From assembly GCF_028747645.1 (NCBI RefSeq), contig NZ_CP118100.1, positions 1 through 64,000 on the forward strand: a stretch of DNA of 64,000 nt. Reading direction: 5' to 3'. Shown in pieces: positions 13,637 through 21,143 of this stretch. The DNA comes from Microbacterium esteraromaticum (GTDB lineage Bacteria; Actinomycetota; Actinomycetes; Actinomycetales; Microbacteriaceae). The notes beneath the pieces are model-generated. The model saw only the letters and a list, made by a program, of their open reading frames with translations. It was not told where the DNA came from and ran no database searches. Position numbers and translations under genes: made by a program. Position 1 is the stretch's first letter. Every line of letters begins with the position of its first letter.

Positions 13637-13710
13637 GGGGCTATAGCTCAGGCGGTTAGAGCGCTTCACTGATAATGAAGAGGTCCCAGGTTCAAGTCCT
13701 GGTAGCCCCA
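13637..13710 (+). tRNA. tRNA-Ile (GAT anticodon)
   Basis: A 74-nt cloverleaf: acceptor GGGGCTA pairs with TAGCCCC, the D loop contains AGCTCAGGCGGTTAGAGC, anticodon loop CTGATAA gives GAT, and the T arm is CCAGG-TTCAAGT-CCTGG. The 3' CCA is not encoded (CTCC follows). Confidence 0.97.
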
Positions 13711-13747
13711 CTCCGTTCGCGGAATCCCCACGGTGACCGTGCCGCAC

Positions 13748-13820
13748 GGGGCCTTAGCTCAGTTGGTAGAGCGCTGCCTTTGCAAGGCAGATGTCAGGAG
13801 TTCGAATCTCCTAGGCTCCA
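13748..13820 (+). tRNA. tRNA-Ala (TGC anticodon)
   Basis: A 73-nt cloverleaf: acceptor GGGGCCT pairs with AGGCTCC, D loop AGCTCAGTTGGTAGAGC, anticodon stem TGCCT with loop TTTGCAA (TGC), and T arm AGGAG-TTCGAAT-CTCCT. It lies 37 bp after tRNA-Ile, a pair normally found in rRNA spacers but here free-standing. CCA is not encoded. Confidence 0.97.
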
Positions 13821-13824
13821 CAGT

Positions 13825-13853
13825 AAAAACCCCCGTGCTTTGCACGGGGGTTT
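13825..13853 (+). terminator. Rho-independent terminator after tRNA-Ala
   Basis: CCCCCGTGC (13830-13838) pairs with GCACGGGGG (13842-13850) around a TTT loop, preceded by AAAAA and followed by TTTCTT. Confidence 0.9.
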
Positions 13854-13979
13854 CTTCGTTTACGACGCCCGTCCCACACCCGAGGCAGACGGTCGAAGAA
13901 CCCGGCGCCGAGTATCTCGCCGCTAACTGATCGCCTGATATCCACGGGCGTACGGCGCCCGGAATCCCCGCGGAATCAA

Positions 13980-13985
13980 TAGAGT
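13980..13985 (+). promoter_or_regulatory. Candidate -10 box of the universal stress protein gene
   Basis: TAGAGT places the transcription start near 13992, which would leave about 20 nt of leader containing GGAG before ATG 14012. This argues for the 14012 start rather than 14000. Confidence 0.4.
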
Positions 13986-14011
13986 GGAAGTCCTCGCGGA
14001 TGGAGACGGAA

Positions 14012-14857
14012 ATGACCGAGAAGATCGTCGTCGGAGTCACTGGGGCCTCAGGCAGCCGCCGTGCTGTCGATTGGGCCGCGGCACGTGCAGTGGCACGCAA
14101 GCAGCAGCTCGAACTGATCAACGTCGTCGGTGGTGCCGTCGGCATGATCGGTGAAGGAGCCGTGCTGCAGGCCGCCAGAGAGGCCGCGGACGAACTGCTC
14201 CGCGAAGAGGCCGAGCGGATCGCATCCGATGGTCTCACCGTCACCACGCGCATCGAGACCGGCGACCCGGTTCACACGCTCATCGACGCGTCCAAGGACG
14301 CCGCCCTGCTCGTGATCGGCAGCGACTACCAGGGGCCGGGACAGGGTCCTGCCCGTGGTTCGCACGGTATCCGCATCGCGGCCGCGTCGTCGAGCCCGGT
14401 CGTCGTCGTCCCCGACTTCGACATCACCGGGGAGCGCTCCGGTGTCGTCGTCGCGGTCGACGGCTCCCCCGTCTCGGAATCGGCCATCGCCTTCGCCGCC
14501 GCCGAGGCCGACCGACTCGGCGAGCCGCTCACCGCGCTGATCGTATGGACGCCCATCGCGGTACCCCGCAACGCGCTGATGGTGATGCCGCAGGCCTACC
14601 GTGAGGGCATGGAGCAGAGCGCCCGTGAGGCGCTGTCGCTCTCGTTGGCCGGCCTGCGTTCGCAGTACCCGGGTCTCGAGATCGAAGAGGCCGTCGCTGA
14701 GGGCTTCCCGTCGGTGATCATCAACGAGCTCGCCGAGAGCGCGCACCTCACGGTCGTCGGCAGCCGCGGTCACGGTGCCGTGCGTCGCTTCCTGCTGGGC
14801 TCGATCAGCCACGAGGTGCTGCAGCGACTCGCGACGGTGACCGCCGTCGTGCGCTGA
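14012..14857 (+). CDS. Tandem universal stress protein (UspA family)
   Basis: The 281-residue protein contains two UspA domains (about 1-140 and 150-281). The second keeps the ATP-binding signature GSRGHGAVRRFLLGSISHEVL near the C terminus; the first has GSDYQGPGQGPARGSHGIRIA at the equivalent place. Tandem USPs in actinobacteria bind ATP and act in stress adaptation. ATG 14012 has GGAG with 6-nt spacing; a longer start at 14000 is in frame. The gene appears monocistronic. Confidence 0.93.
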   Translation: MTEKIVVGVTGASGSRRAVDWAAARAVARKQQLELINVVGGAVGMIGEGAVLQAAREAADELLREEAERIASDGLTVTTRIETGDPVHTLIDASKDAALLVIGSDYQGPGQGPARGSHGIRIAAASSSPVVVVPDFDITGERSGVVVAVDGSPVSESAIAFAAAEADRLGEPLTALIVWTPIAVPRNALMVMPQAYREGMEQSAREALSLSLAGLRSQYPGLEIEEAVAEGFPSVIINELAESAHLTVVGSRGHGAVRRFLLGSISHEVLQRLATVTAVVR

Positions 14858-14888
14858 TCGCTGATCGACAGGTGATCGATCCGCGCAC

Positions 14889-14894
14889 TACTGT
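14889..14894 (+). promoter_or_regulatory. Candidate -10 box, leaderless Nudix gene
   Basis: TACTGT ends 6 nt before ATG 14901. Confidence 0.45.
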
Positions 14895-14900
14895 GAACAG

Positions 14901-15329
14901 ATGGATCTGCGGGTAGCGGCGTACGGCGTCGTCACGGACGATGCCGGTCGCGTCCTGCTGGCGCGGTGGGTCGAGGGCCGTCGCGTCGCATGGACGATGC
15001 CCGGCGGAGGCCTCGAGGCGGGCGAGGATCCCGAACTCGCCGTGCGCCGGGAACTGCGCGAAGAGACCGGTTTCGATATCGAGCCGACCGAACTGCTCGG
15101 CATCCACTCCCGGGTGATTCCCGCGTCACGGCGTGTGCGCCGAGACGACATGGACACGCCGCTGCACACCCTGCGCATCGTCTACCGCGCCAGGATCATC
15201 GGAGGCACCCTGCGCTTCGAGAAGAACGGCTCGACCGATATGGCGGCCTGGTTCACTCTCGACGAGGTCGCCGAACTGCAGCGCGTCCGGCTCGTCGACA
15301 CGGCGCTGCGGATGGCGCAGATCCTCTGA
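14901..15329 (+). CDS. Nudix hydrolase
   Basis: Nudix enzymes hydrolyse nucleoside diphosphates linked to another moiety. The 142-residue protein has the complete Nudix box G-x5-E-x7-REUxEExGU, seen as GGLEAGED...LAVRRELREETGF at about 36-58. The substrate cannot be told from sequence. It is a compact single-domain protein, probably translated from a leaderless message, 37 bp upstream of an amidohydrolase gene on the same strand. Confidence 0.94.
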   Translation: MDLRVAAYGVVTDDAGRVLLARWVEGRRVAWTMPGGGLEAGEDPELAVRRELREETGFDIEPTELLGIHSRVIPASRRVRRDDMDTPLHTLRIVYRARIIGGTLRFEKNGSTDMAAWFTLDEVAELQRVRLVDTALRMAQIL

Positions 15330-15366
15330 AGCGACTCCCGCGCCCGCCGTGCCGCAAGATGGTGGG

Positions 15367-16551
15367 ATGCACTCGTCGTTGCTCGCCGTATCCGCCGTCC
15401 GCAACATCCGCCCGTGGGGCGGTGACCGAAGCGACATCCTCATCGAGAACGGCCTGATCACCGCCGTCGTTCCCGCCGAAGATCGCGCGCCTGCGCACGG
15501 AGAGATCGACGGCCGGGGCATGCTCGCCCTGCCCGGGCTCGTGAACGCGCACGCCCACGTCGACAAGTCGTGGTGGGGCCACCCGTGGCAGTCCTACGGT
15601 GGCGAGCCGGGCACCGACGGACGGATCCGCCATGAGCGCGCCCGCCGCGACGAGTTGGGCATTCCCAGCGTCGAGACCACCGCCCAGGTGCTCGAACAGT
15701 TCGTGCGGCACGGCACCACCGCGATGCGCACGCACGTCGACGTCGACACGGGCATCGGTCTGCGCGGCATCGACGCCGTGCGCGAGGCTGTAGCGGCTTA
15801 CCAGGGGGCGTTGGCGTGCGAGATCGTCGCGTTTCCGCAGGACGGTGTGCTGCGCAGGCCGGGAGTGCTCGAGCTGCTCGCCGACGCCGCGCGCGCCGGC
15901 GTGGAGCACATCGGTGGCCTCGATCCGGCGGGCATCGACCGTGACCCGGTGGGGCAGATCGATGCGATCTTCGCGCTGGCGGCTGAGCACGGGTGTGGCC
16001 TGGACATCCACCTGCACGACGGTGGATCGCTCGGGGCGTTCCAGTTCGACCTGATTCTGGATCGGACGCAGCGCCTCGGTCTGCAGGGCAGGGTCAACAT
16101 CGCGCACGGCTTCGCCATCGTCGAGGTGGATGCTGTGCGCCGCCGCGATCTGCTGCACACCATGGCCGAGCTCGACGTGACGATGACGACCGTCGCACCG
16201 GTGCGGATGCCGCAGCTGAGCGTGCACGAGTTCGATGACGCCGGCGTGCGCTACGGACTCGGCACCGACGGCATCCGCGATCTGTGGAGCCCGTACGGAA
16301 CGGGGGACGTGATGGGCATTGCGTGGCAGCACGCGCGCGGTGGAGGCATCGTGCGTGATGAGGACCTACGGCGCGTGGTCGAACGGGCGACGTCGGCCGC
16401 CGCCCCGTTCGCGGGCGTGGAGCGCGCTGATCTCACGCCGGGATCGCGCGCGGATGTGGTTCTGGTCGACGCCGAGAATCCGATGGATGCCCTGGTGCGC
16501 GTTGTTCCGCGCGAGATCGTCATCGGCGCCGGGCGTGTACTGCACGGCTGA
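15367..16551 (+). CDS. Amidohydrolase, cytosine deaminase-like subgroup
   Basis: Metal-dependent hydrolase of the amidohydrolase superfamily, 394 residues. An N-terminal beta-sandwich (ILIENGLITAVV) leads to LPGLVNAHAHVDKSWWG, the HxH-D-K motif typical of cytosine deaminase/AtzC-like members. Later ligands are visible in DIHLHDGG, NIAHGFA and LGTDGIRDLWSPYGTGDV, and the C-terminal sandwich ends GSRADVVLVDAENP. The substrate may be a pyrimidine or another cyclic amidine. ATG 15367 was selected because the upstream open frame overlaps the Nudix gene out of frame. Convergent with the YbaK-type gene 9 bp away. Confidence 0.9.
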   Translation: MHSSLLAVSAVRNIRPWGGDRSDILIENGLITAVVPAEDRAPAHGEIDGRGMLALPGLVNAHAHVDKSWWGHPWQSYGGEPGTDGRIRHERARRDELGIPSVETTAQVLEQFVRHGTTAMRTHVDVDTGIGLRGIDAVREAVAAYQGALACEIVAFPQDGVLRRPGVLELLADAARAGVEHIGGLDPAGIDRDPVGQIDAIFALAAEHGCGLDIHLHDGGSLGAFQFDLILDRTQRLGLQGRVNIAHGFAIVEVDAVRRRDLLHTMAELDVTMTTVAPVRMPQLSVHEFDDAGVRYGLGTDGIRDLWSPYGTGDVMGIAWQHARGGGIVRDEDLRRVVERATSAAAPFAGVERADLTPGSRADVVLVDAENPMDALVRVVPREIVIGAGRVLHG

Positions 16552-16560
16552 CGACCGAGA

Positions 16561-17034
16561 TCACTCCGGGACGGAGATGTCGGCGATCGTCGCGTCGTAG
16601 GCGCGCACGAGGGCATCCGCGTCGACGAACAGGCTGAAGCCGTGACTTCCGGCGCCCATCGCGACCCGTCGGCCGAGCACCGTCTCGTCGACGTACACGG
16701 GCCAGTCAACCGTGCTGCCGATCGGGACGATCGTGCCGCGTTCATATCCGGTCGCGGCCAGTGCGAGGTCGGGTTCCGGCAGCCGAAGCCGGTTGACGCC
16801 GACGACGGCGCGCAGCTTCGGCCACGAGATCGATCGGCCGCCGGGCACCAACGCGAACAAGTACGTGTCATCCGACTTCTTGACCACCAGGGTCTTCACG
16901 ATGTCGGACGGCGTGAGCCCGAGCAGTTCAGCGGCCTCGTGCAGACTGCGCGCGTCAGGCCGCTCGCGGATCTCGATCTCGAGACCGCGAGCGGTCGCAG
17001 CGTCGCGCACCCTGCGGTGCGGATCGGATGTCAC
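16561..17034 (-). CDS. YbaK/EbsC family aminoacyl-tRNA deacylase
   Basis: YbaK/ProX-type domains hydrolyse mischarged aminoacyl-tRNAs in trans. The 157-residue single-domain protein shows the family core: LGLTPSDIVKTLVVKKSDDTYLFALVPGG (catalytic lysine region), SWPKLRAVVGVNRLRLPEPD, and GYERGTIVPIG with GAGSHGFSLFVDADAL near the end. It starts with GTG overlapping the stop of the 162-residue gene upstream (GTGA), so the pair is coupled. Specificity (Cys-tRNA-Pro, Ala-tRNA-Pro or other) cannot be decided here. Confidence 0.9.
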   Translation of the reverse strand: MTSDPHRRVRDAATARGLEIEIRERPDARSLHEAAELLGLTPSDIVKTLVVKKSDDTYLFALVPGGRSISWPKLRAVVGVNRLRLPEPDLALAATGYERGTIVPIGSTVDWPVYVDETVLGRRVAMGAGSHGFSLFVDADALVRAYDATIADISVPE

Positions 17035-17519
17035 ACGTTGGGCGGCGACAGCGGGTCGTCAGCGACCCACAGCTCATCATCGGCACGCAGCGCCTGCCAT
17101 GCGGCGACGACAACGCCCACGGCGGCAGCGGCACCGAGCACGATGGCGATGACCGAACCGAGGCCCAGGCCCTTCTTCTCGGGCACGGCCACGGGGACGG
17201 GCCGACCGGTCAGCACGTGCCGCTTCTGATTCGCGACATCCCATGCCGACAGGGCGGTGCCGACGACGCCGCCGACGATCGGGACGACCCGCTCATCGAC
17301 GACCTTCTTGCCGCGGTTCACCGTCGGAGCGACGTGGCGCTCGTAGGAGTCATGCATCGCGGGCACGACCTGCTCACGGTTGAAGTTGCCGAGCTGGCGT
17401 CCGGCCTCGCGTGCGATCTCTGCGGCATCGGCCACGAGAACCTGCTGCGATTCCCAGAGTCGGCCGGCGTTCTTTTGAAGCTGGCGCAGTTCCTTCTTGC
17501 GCTTACGGCTGAGGTTCAC
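17031..17519 (-). CDS. Conserved hypothetical single-pass membrane protein
   Basis: I do not recognise a named family. The 162-residue product begins with a very basic stretch (MNLSRKRKKELRQLQKNAG), continues as an amphipathic helical region (about 15-95), has a tail-proximal membrane segment (LGSVIAIVLGAAAAVGVVVAAW, about 121-142), and ends with an acidic tail DDELWVADDPLSPPNV. The start is GTG. It overlaps the YbaK-type gene by 4 bp, suggesting one transcript. Similar basic-helix plus tail-anchor proteins are common in Microbacteriaceae. Confidence 0.75.
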   Translation of the reverse strand: MNLSRKRKKELRQLQKNAGRLWESQQVLVADAAEIAREAGRQLGNFNREQVVPAMHDSYERHVAPTVNRGKKVVDERVVPIVGGVVGTALSAWDVANQKRHVLTGRPVPVAVPEKKGLGLGSVIAIVLGAAAAVGVVVAAWQALRADDELWVADDPLSPPNV

Positions 17520-17656
17520 GTTGCTCTCCCGTCGGTCGGAGTCCGTTCAGCACTCATCTAACCAGAACAGACTGAACGACAGCACAGTCTTGTCGATGTG
17601 CTGTAGGCGTACACGATACGCGGCTTGTTCAAGAGTCGCTCTGAGACAATGGAGCC

Positions 17657-18214
17657 ATGGCTCACGCTTCTCACGTCGCAACCCTGCACACCAACCACGG
17701 TGACATCGTCATCAACCTGTTCGGCGACCACGCGCCCAACACGGTCGCGAACTTCGTCGGCCTCGCCGACGGGTCGAAGGACTGGACCGACCCCGCCACG
17801 GGCAAGCCCGGTGAAGGCCCCCTGTACAAGGACGTCATCTTCCACCGCATCATCCCGAACTTCATGATTCAGGGCGGCGACCCGCTCGGTCAGGGCATCG
17901 GTGGCCCCGGCTACAACTTCAACGACGAGATCCACCCCGAGTTGAACTTCAACGCGCCGTACATCCTCGCCATGGCCAACGCCGGTCAGCGTCGCAACGC
18001 GATCACCGGTCAGGCCGAGGGCACCAACGGCTCGCAGTTCTTCATCACCACCGACCCGACCCCGTGGCTGATGGGGAAGCACACCATCTTCGGCGAGGTC
18101 GCCGATGACGCTTCGAAGGCCGTCGTCGACGCGATCTCGGCCGTTCCCACCGGTGCCGGCGACCGCCCGGTCGAGCCGGTCGTGCTGCAGTCGATCGACA
18201 TCGTCGCGGCCTGA
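17657..18214 (+). CDS. ppiB: Cyclophilin-type peptidyl-prolyl isomerase
   Basis: Catalyses cis-trans isomerisation of proline peptide bonds. The 185-residue cytosolic protein has the catalytic cyclophilin motif FHRIIPNFMIQGGDPLGQG, followed by MANAGQRRNAITGQAEGTNGSQFFIT and the WLMGKHTIFGEV closing motif. There is no signal peptide, so it is cytoplasmic. GGAG at 17649-17652 precedes ATG 17657. The rhomboid gene follows after 21 bp and is probably co-transcribed, as in other actinobacteria. Confidence 0.96.
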   Translation: MAHASHVATLHTNHGDIVINLFGDHAPNTVANFVGLADGSKDWTDPATGKPGEGPLYKDVIFHRIIPNFMIQGGDPLGQGIGGPGYNFNDEIHPELNFNAPYILAMANAGQRRNAITGQAEGTNGSQFFITTDPTPWLMGKHTIFGEVADDASKAVVDAISAVPTGAGDRPVEPVVLQSIDIVAA

Positions 18215-18235
18215 CGAGAGCACGAGCCGATCCGG

Positions 18236-19123
18236 ATGACCTCGCCAGACCTCACGCAGAACCGCGAGAACTTCTGCTACCGGCATCCGGATCGGCAGAG
18301 CTTCGTGCTCTGTCAGCGATGCATGCGCACGATCTGCCCCGAGTGCCAGACCCAGGCACCGGTCGGTGTGATCTGTCCGGAATGCATGAAGGCCGAGCGC
18401 AAGGCGCGCACGCCCGCCCAGCGTCGGGCGCAGCGCCGCTGGGGCGGATCAATCGCCGCTGACGGGCGTCCGCTGGTCACCTACGCGATCATCGCCGTCA
18501 CCGCGGCGGTCAGCCTGCTGCAGATGGTTCCGGTCATCGGCGGCTACATCCAACGCGCGCTCATCTTTGCGCCGGCCTTTCTCTACCCCGACCTGTCGGG
18601 TGCCCCGTTCGAGCCGTGGCGCATGCTCACCGCGATGCTGCTGCACGGCGGCTTCATCCACCTCGGTCTGAACATGCTCGCGCTGTGGATGCTGGGGCGG
18701 TCGCTCGAACCGATGCTGGGGCGCTGGCGCTTCTTGAGCCTGTACCTCATCAGCGGGTTCGGTGGCTCTGTCGCCGTCGCATGTCTGGCGCCCAACACGC
18801 TCACCGTCGGTGCATCGGGTGGCGTCTTCGGTCTGATGGCCGCGCTGCTGATCATCGGCCGCCACATCGGTGCCAACGTCACGGGCATCCTCGTCGTGCT
18901 CGGCATCAACTTCGCGTTCGGGCTGTTCGTTGAGCGCATCTCGTGGCAGGCACACCTGGGTGGTGCCCTCGTCGGTGCCGCCGTGGCCTACATCTTCACG
19001 CGCACACGGCAGCGGAAGCAGCGCACCGCACAGATCTGGCTGCTGGTGGCGCTGGTCGTCGTGCTGATCGGGCTCACCGCGTTCGTGCCGCCGGCGTTGA
19101 TCGCCGCGGGCGTCTTCGGCTGA
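18236..19123 (+). CDS. Rhomboid family intramembrane serine protease with zinc ribbon
   Basis: Rhomboids cleave substrates inside the membrane. The 295-residue protein has an N-terminal Cys/His zinc-binding module (CYRHP, CQRC, CPEC, CPEC at about 14-50), an Arg-rich linker, then six to seven membrane helices. The catalytic dyad is Ser194 in GASGG and His240 in WQAHLGG; the L1 loop WR motif is at 128-129 and HLGLN near 142-146. The zinc module is typical of actinobacterial rhomboids between a cyclophilin gene and crgA. Substrates are unknown. Confidence 0.95.
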   Translation: MTSPDLTQNRENFCYRHPDRQSFVLCQRCMRTICPECQTQAPVGVICPECMKAERKARTPAQRRAQRRWGGSIAADGRPLVTYAIIAVTAAVSLLQMVPVIGGYIQRALIFAPAFLYPDLSGAPFEPWRMLTAMLLHGGFIHLGLNMLALWMLGRSLEPMLGRWRFLSLYLISGFGGSVAVACLAPNTLTVGASGGVFGLMAALLIIGRHIGANVTGILVVLGINFAFGLFVERISWQAHLGGALVGAAVAYIFTRTRQRKQRTAQIWLLVALVVVLIGLTAFVPPALIAAGVFG

Positions 19124-19156
19124 GTCCTGCGCGGCATCCGCAGGTTTTACACGGAG

Positions 19157-19217
19157 TTATCCACAGGACTCTCCACAGATGGGGAGAATTACACCGGTGT
19201 TATTCACAGTTCTCCCC
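19157..19217. other. Cluster of DnaA-box-like sites with inverted repeat
   Basis: A perfect DnaA box TTATCCACA is at 19157-19165, a near match TCTCCACAG at about 19170-19178, and TTATTCACA at 19200-19208. GGGGAGAA (19181-19188) and TTCTCCCC (19210-19217) form an inverted repeat around the palindrome ACACCGGTGT (19191-19200). TGTTAACAAC follows at about 19220. This 174-bp gap (19124-19297) holds no gene. DnaA binding is inferred. Confidence 0.55.
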
Positions 19218-19243
19218 CGCTGTTAACAACTTTCTGGGGATAG

Positions 19244-19279
19244 CACGAGGCCCCCTCACGTTCGTGAGGGGGCCTCGTG
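19244..19279. terminator. Strong bidirectional terminator between rhomboid and crgA
   Basis: CACGAGGCCCCCTCACG (19244-19260) and its exact complement at 19263-19279 give a 17-bp perfect stem between convergent genes. Confidence 0.85.
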
Positions 19280-19297
19280 TGAAGAAACGGATGCTGG

Positions 19298-19537
19298 TCA
19301 GCGCCAGCGTGTGGTCATCAGGAAGCCGATCAGCGCGATGCCCAGACCGATGCCGAGGTTCCAGGCGTCGAGGCCAGGGATCGGAAAGCGCGAACCTGAG
19401 ATGTAGTACACCAGGATCCAGATGAGCCCGAGCAGCATGAAGCCGACCATGACGGGCTTGAACCAGACAGCGTTGGGGGCCTCATCGGTGCCCTCGGGGC
19501 GGTCGACGGGCTCTTCGGGTACGCGGGATCGTGCCAT
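19298..19537 (-). CDS. crgA: Cell division protein CrgA
   Basis: CrgA is a small actinobacterial divisome membrane protein that modulates FtsZ/septation and recruits PBPs. The 79-residue product has a hydrophilic N terminus rich in Pro/Glu, two membrane helices (about 27-46 and 59-75) and the characteristic WFKPVMVGFMLLGLIWILVYYISGS / GLDAWNLGIGL pattern. ATG 19537 was chosen over a much longer open frame because the protein matches CrgA from here and a TAGACT box lies seven bases upstream. It is divergent from the sortase gene. Confidence 0.95.
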   Translation of the reverse strand: MARSRVPEEPVDRPEGTDEAPNAVWFKPVMVGFMLLGLIWILVYYISGSRFPIPGLDAWNLGIGLGIALIGFLMTTRWR

Positions 19538-19544
19538 GCGAGTC

Positions 19545-19550
19545 AGTCTA
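19545..19550 (-). promoter_or_regulatory. Candidate -10 box, leaderless crgA
   Basis: TAGACT on the minus strand, 7 nt before the crgA ATG. It faces the sortase promoter 11 bp away, so the two promoters are back to back. Confidence 0.5.
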
Positions 19551-19561
19551 GCCCGGGTGAA

Positions 19562-19567
19562 TAGACT
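19562..19567 (+). promoter_or_regulatory. Candidate -10 box, leaderless sortase gene
   Basis: TAGACT, 6 nt before the sortase ATG at 19574; same hexamer as the divergent crgA promoter. Confidence 0.5.
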
Positions 19568-19573
19568 TTCCCT

Positions 19574-20386
19574 ATGCACGAACACGGCTCCTCGCGCCGA
19601 TCGCGCCGCGCAGCGCGCCGATCGCGCCCGAGGGCGACCTTCACGAGCGTCCTCGGTGAGCTGCTGCTGACGGCCGGCACGCTCGTGCTGCTGTTCGTCG
19701 CCTGGCAGATGTGGATCGGCGACATCATCATCGGCGCCGAGAACAACGCCAAGGGCGCCGAGCTGTCGCAGGAATGGGCGGCCGTTCCCGCCCCTGAGCC
19801 GCCGCCCGCCATCGAGCAGGACGGCGAGCTCGTCTACGAGCCGCCCGTGCTGCCCCACCCGGACGACGCCGAGATCTTCGCGAACATGCTCATCCCCCGG
19901 TTCGGCGACGACTACAACGTGCACATCGCCGGCGGCACCAGCCGCGCCCGCACCCTCGACACGATCGGCATCGGGCTCTACGAACAGTCGAAGATGCCCG
20001 GTGAGGTGGGCAACTTCTCACTGGCCGGTCATCGCACCACGTGGGGCATGCCGTTCAACAAGGTCGACAAGCTCAAGCTGGACGACGCGATCGTGGTCGA
20101 GACGCCCGAGGGCTGGTTCACGTACCGTTTCCGCACTCTCCAGTACGTCACGCCCACCCAGGTGGATGTGCTGCTGGACGTGCCCCAGATGCCCGAGCTC
20201 GACACCGACGAGCGCTACATCACCCTCACCGCGTGCTCACCGCTGTACTCGCTCGCCGAGCGCATCGTCGCCTACGGCGTGTTCGAGTCGTTCCAGCCGC
20301 GGGCCGAGGGCCCGCCGGCATCACTGGCATCGGTCGAGGCGGCGACGCCGTCTGCCGGAGCCGCACCGTCCGAAGGAGTCCGCTGA
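19574..20386 (+). CDS. Class E sortase
   Basis: Sortases join LAXTG-type surface proteins to peptidoglycan. The 270-residue protein has a very basic N terminus (RRSRRAARRSRPR), one membrane anchor (about 28-48), an acidic/proline linker, and the sortase barrel with catalytic His153 (LAGHRTTWG), Cys221 (TLTACSP) and Arg230 (AERI). The TLTAC motif and position next to crgA are typical of class E housekeeping sortases of actinobacteria. Its stop overlaps the start of the next small membrane protein gene (TGATG). Confidence 0.94.
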   Translation: MHEHGSSRRSRRAARRSRPRATFTSVLGELLLTAGTLVLLFVAWQMWIGDIIIGAENNAKGAELSQEWAAVPAPEPPPAIEQDGELVYEPPVLPHPDDAEIFANMLIPRFGDDYNVHIAGGTSRARTLDTIGIGLYEQSKMPGEVGNFSLAGHRTTWGMPFNKVDKLKLDDAIVVETPEGWFTYRFRTLQYVTPTQVDVLLDVPQMPELDTDERYITLTACSPLYSLAERIVAYGVFESFQPRAEGPPASLASVEAATPSAGAAPSEGVR

Positions 20387-20541
20387 TGTACGCCGCCCTG
20401 TGGCGCCTGCTGCCCGGCCCGTGGTGGGTGCGGCTGCTGATCGTGCTGATCGTGCTCGCCGCCGTGCTGTACGCCCTGTTCTTCCACGTCTTCCCGTGGG
20501 TGAGCCCGTACATCCTGCCCGAAGAGGTCGACCTGGCATGA
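20386..20541 (+). CDS. 51-residue membrane protein coupled to sortase E
   Basis: A small single-pass protein: MYAALWRLLPGPWWVRLL, then a membrane helix rich in Leu/Ile/Val/Ala (about 15-37) and FPWVSPYILPEEVDLA at the C terminus. It starts in the overlap with the sortase stop (TGATG) and ends in ATGA overlap with the amidotransferase gene. Proteins with this WW...VSPYILPE pattern are common in this locus of actinobacteria, but I know of no assigned function. Confidence 0.8.
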   Translation: MYAALWRLLPGPWWVRLLIVLIVLAAVLYALFFHVFPWVSPYILPEEVDLA

Positions 20542-21143
20542 GCGTGCGCGTGCTGGTCGTCGACAACCACGACAGCTTCGTGCACACCCTCATCGGATAC
20601 CTGCGCGAACTCGGCGCGGACGTCACGATGGTCGAGGCCGATGCGTCCGACGCCGACTGGCCGGCGCTGCTCGGTGCGCACGATGCGGTGATGATCTCAC
20701 CCGGGCCCGGCACACCCGCCGACGCCGGTGCATCCGTCGCCGTCGTAAGGCTGGCGGCAGACCGACGGATGCCCCTGCTCGGCGTCTGCCTCGGACACCA
20801 GGCGATCGGCGAAGCATTCGGTGGAACCGTGGCACGCGCCCCCGAACTGATGCACGGGATGGTGTCGCACGTCACCCACGACGGTTCGGCGCTGTTCACG
20901 GGCATCCGATCGCCCTTCGACGCCGGACGCTACCACTCGCTCGCTCTCGCGGATCTGCCGGCGACGCTGCGCGTCACCGCGCGCGCCGAGCACGGCACCG
21001 TGATGGCCGTCGCTCACGAGGAGCTACCGATCGTCGGCGTGCAGTTCCACCCCGAGAGCGTGCTCACCGAAAGCGGGCATCGGATGCTGCAGAACTGGCT
21101 GTCAGGGGTCGCCGCGCCGACTCACTCGCCGGCGACGCAGTGA
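20538..21143 (+). CDS. Class I glutamine amidotransferase (PabA/TrpG-like)
   Basis: Glutamine amidotransferase subunit that would supply ammonia to a chorismate-using partner (anthranilate or aminodeoxychorismate synthase). The 201-residue protein has nucleophile Cys84 (GVCLGHQAIGEAFGG), oxyanion motif SPGPGTP and catalytic His171/Glu173 (FHPES). No synthase large subunit is nearby; a trpG/pabA gene adjacent to pknB is the norm in actinobacteria. The 3' end overlaps the convergent pknB gene by 22 bp. Confidence 0.9.
   Translation: MSVRVLVVDNHDSFVHTLIGYLRELGADVTMVEADASDADWPALLGAHDAVMISPGPGTPADAGASVAVVRLAADRRMPLLGVCLGHQAIGEAFGGTVARAPELMHGMVSHVTHDGSALFTGIRSPFDAGRYHSLALADLPATLRVTARAEHGTVMAVAHEELPIVGVQFHPESVLTESGHRMLQNWLSGVAAPTHSPATQ

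Noticed and set aside
13637..13820. tRNA-Ile/tRNA-Ala pair as part of an rRNA operon
   Set aside because: No 16S or 23S sequence flanks the pair; the genes on either side are protein-coding.
20538..21143. Calling the amidotransferase trpG or pabA outright
   Set aside because: No anthranilate or aminodeoxychorismate synthase large subunit is nearby, so a specific symbol is not supported.
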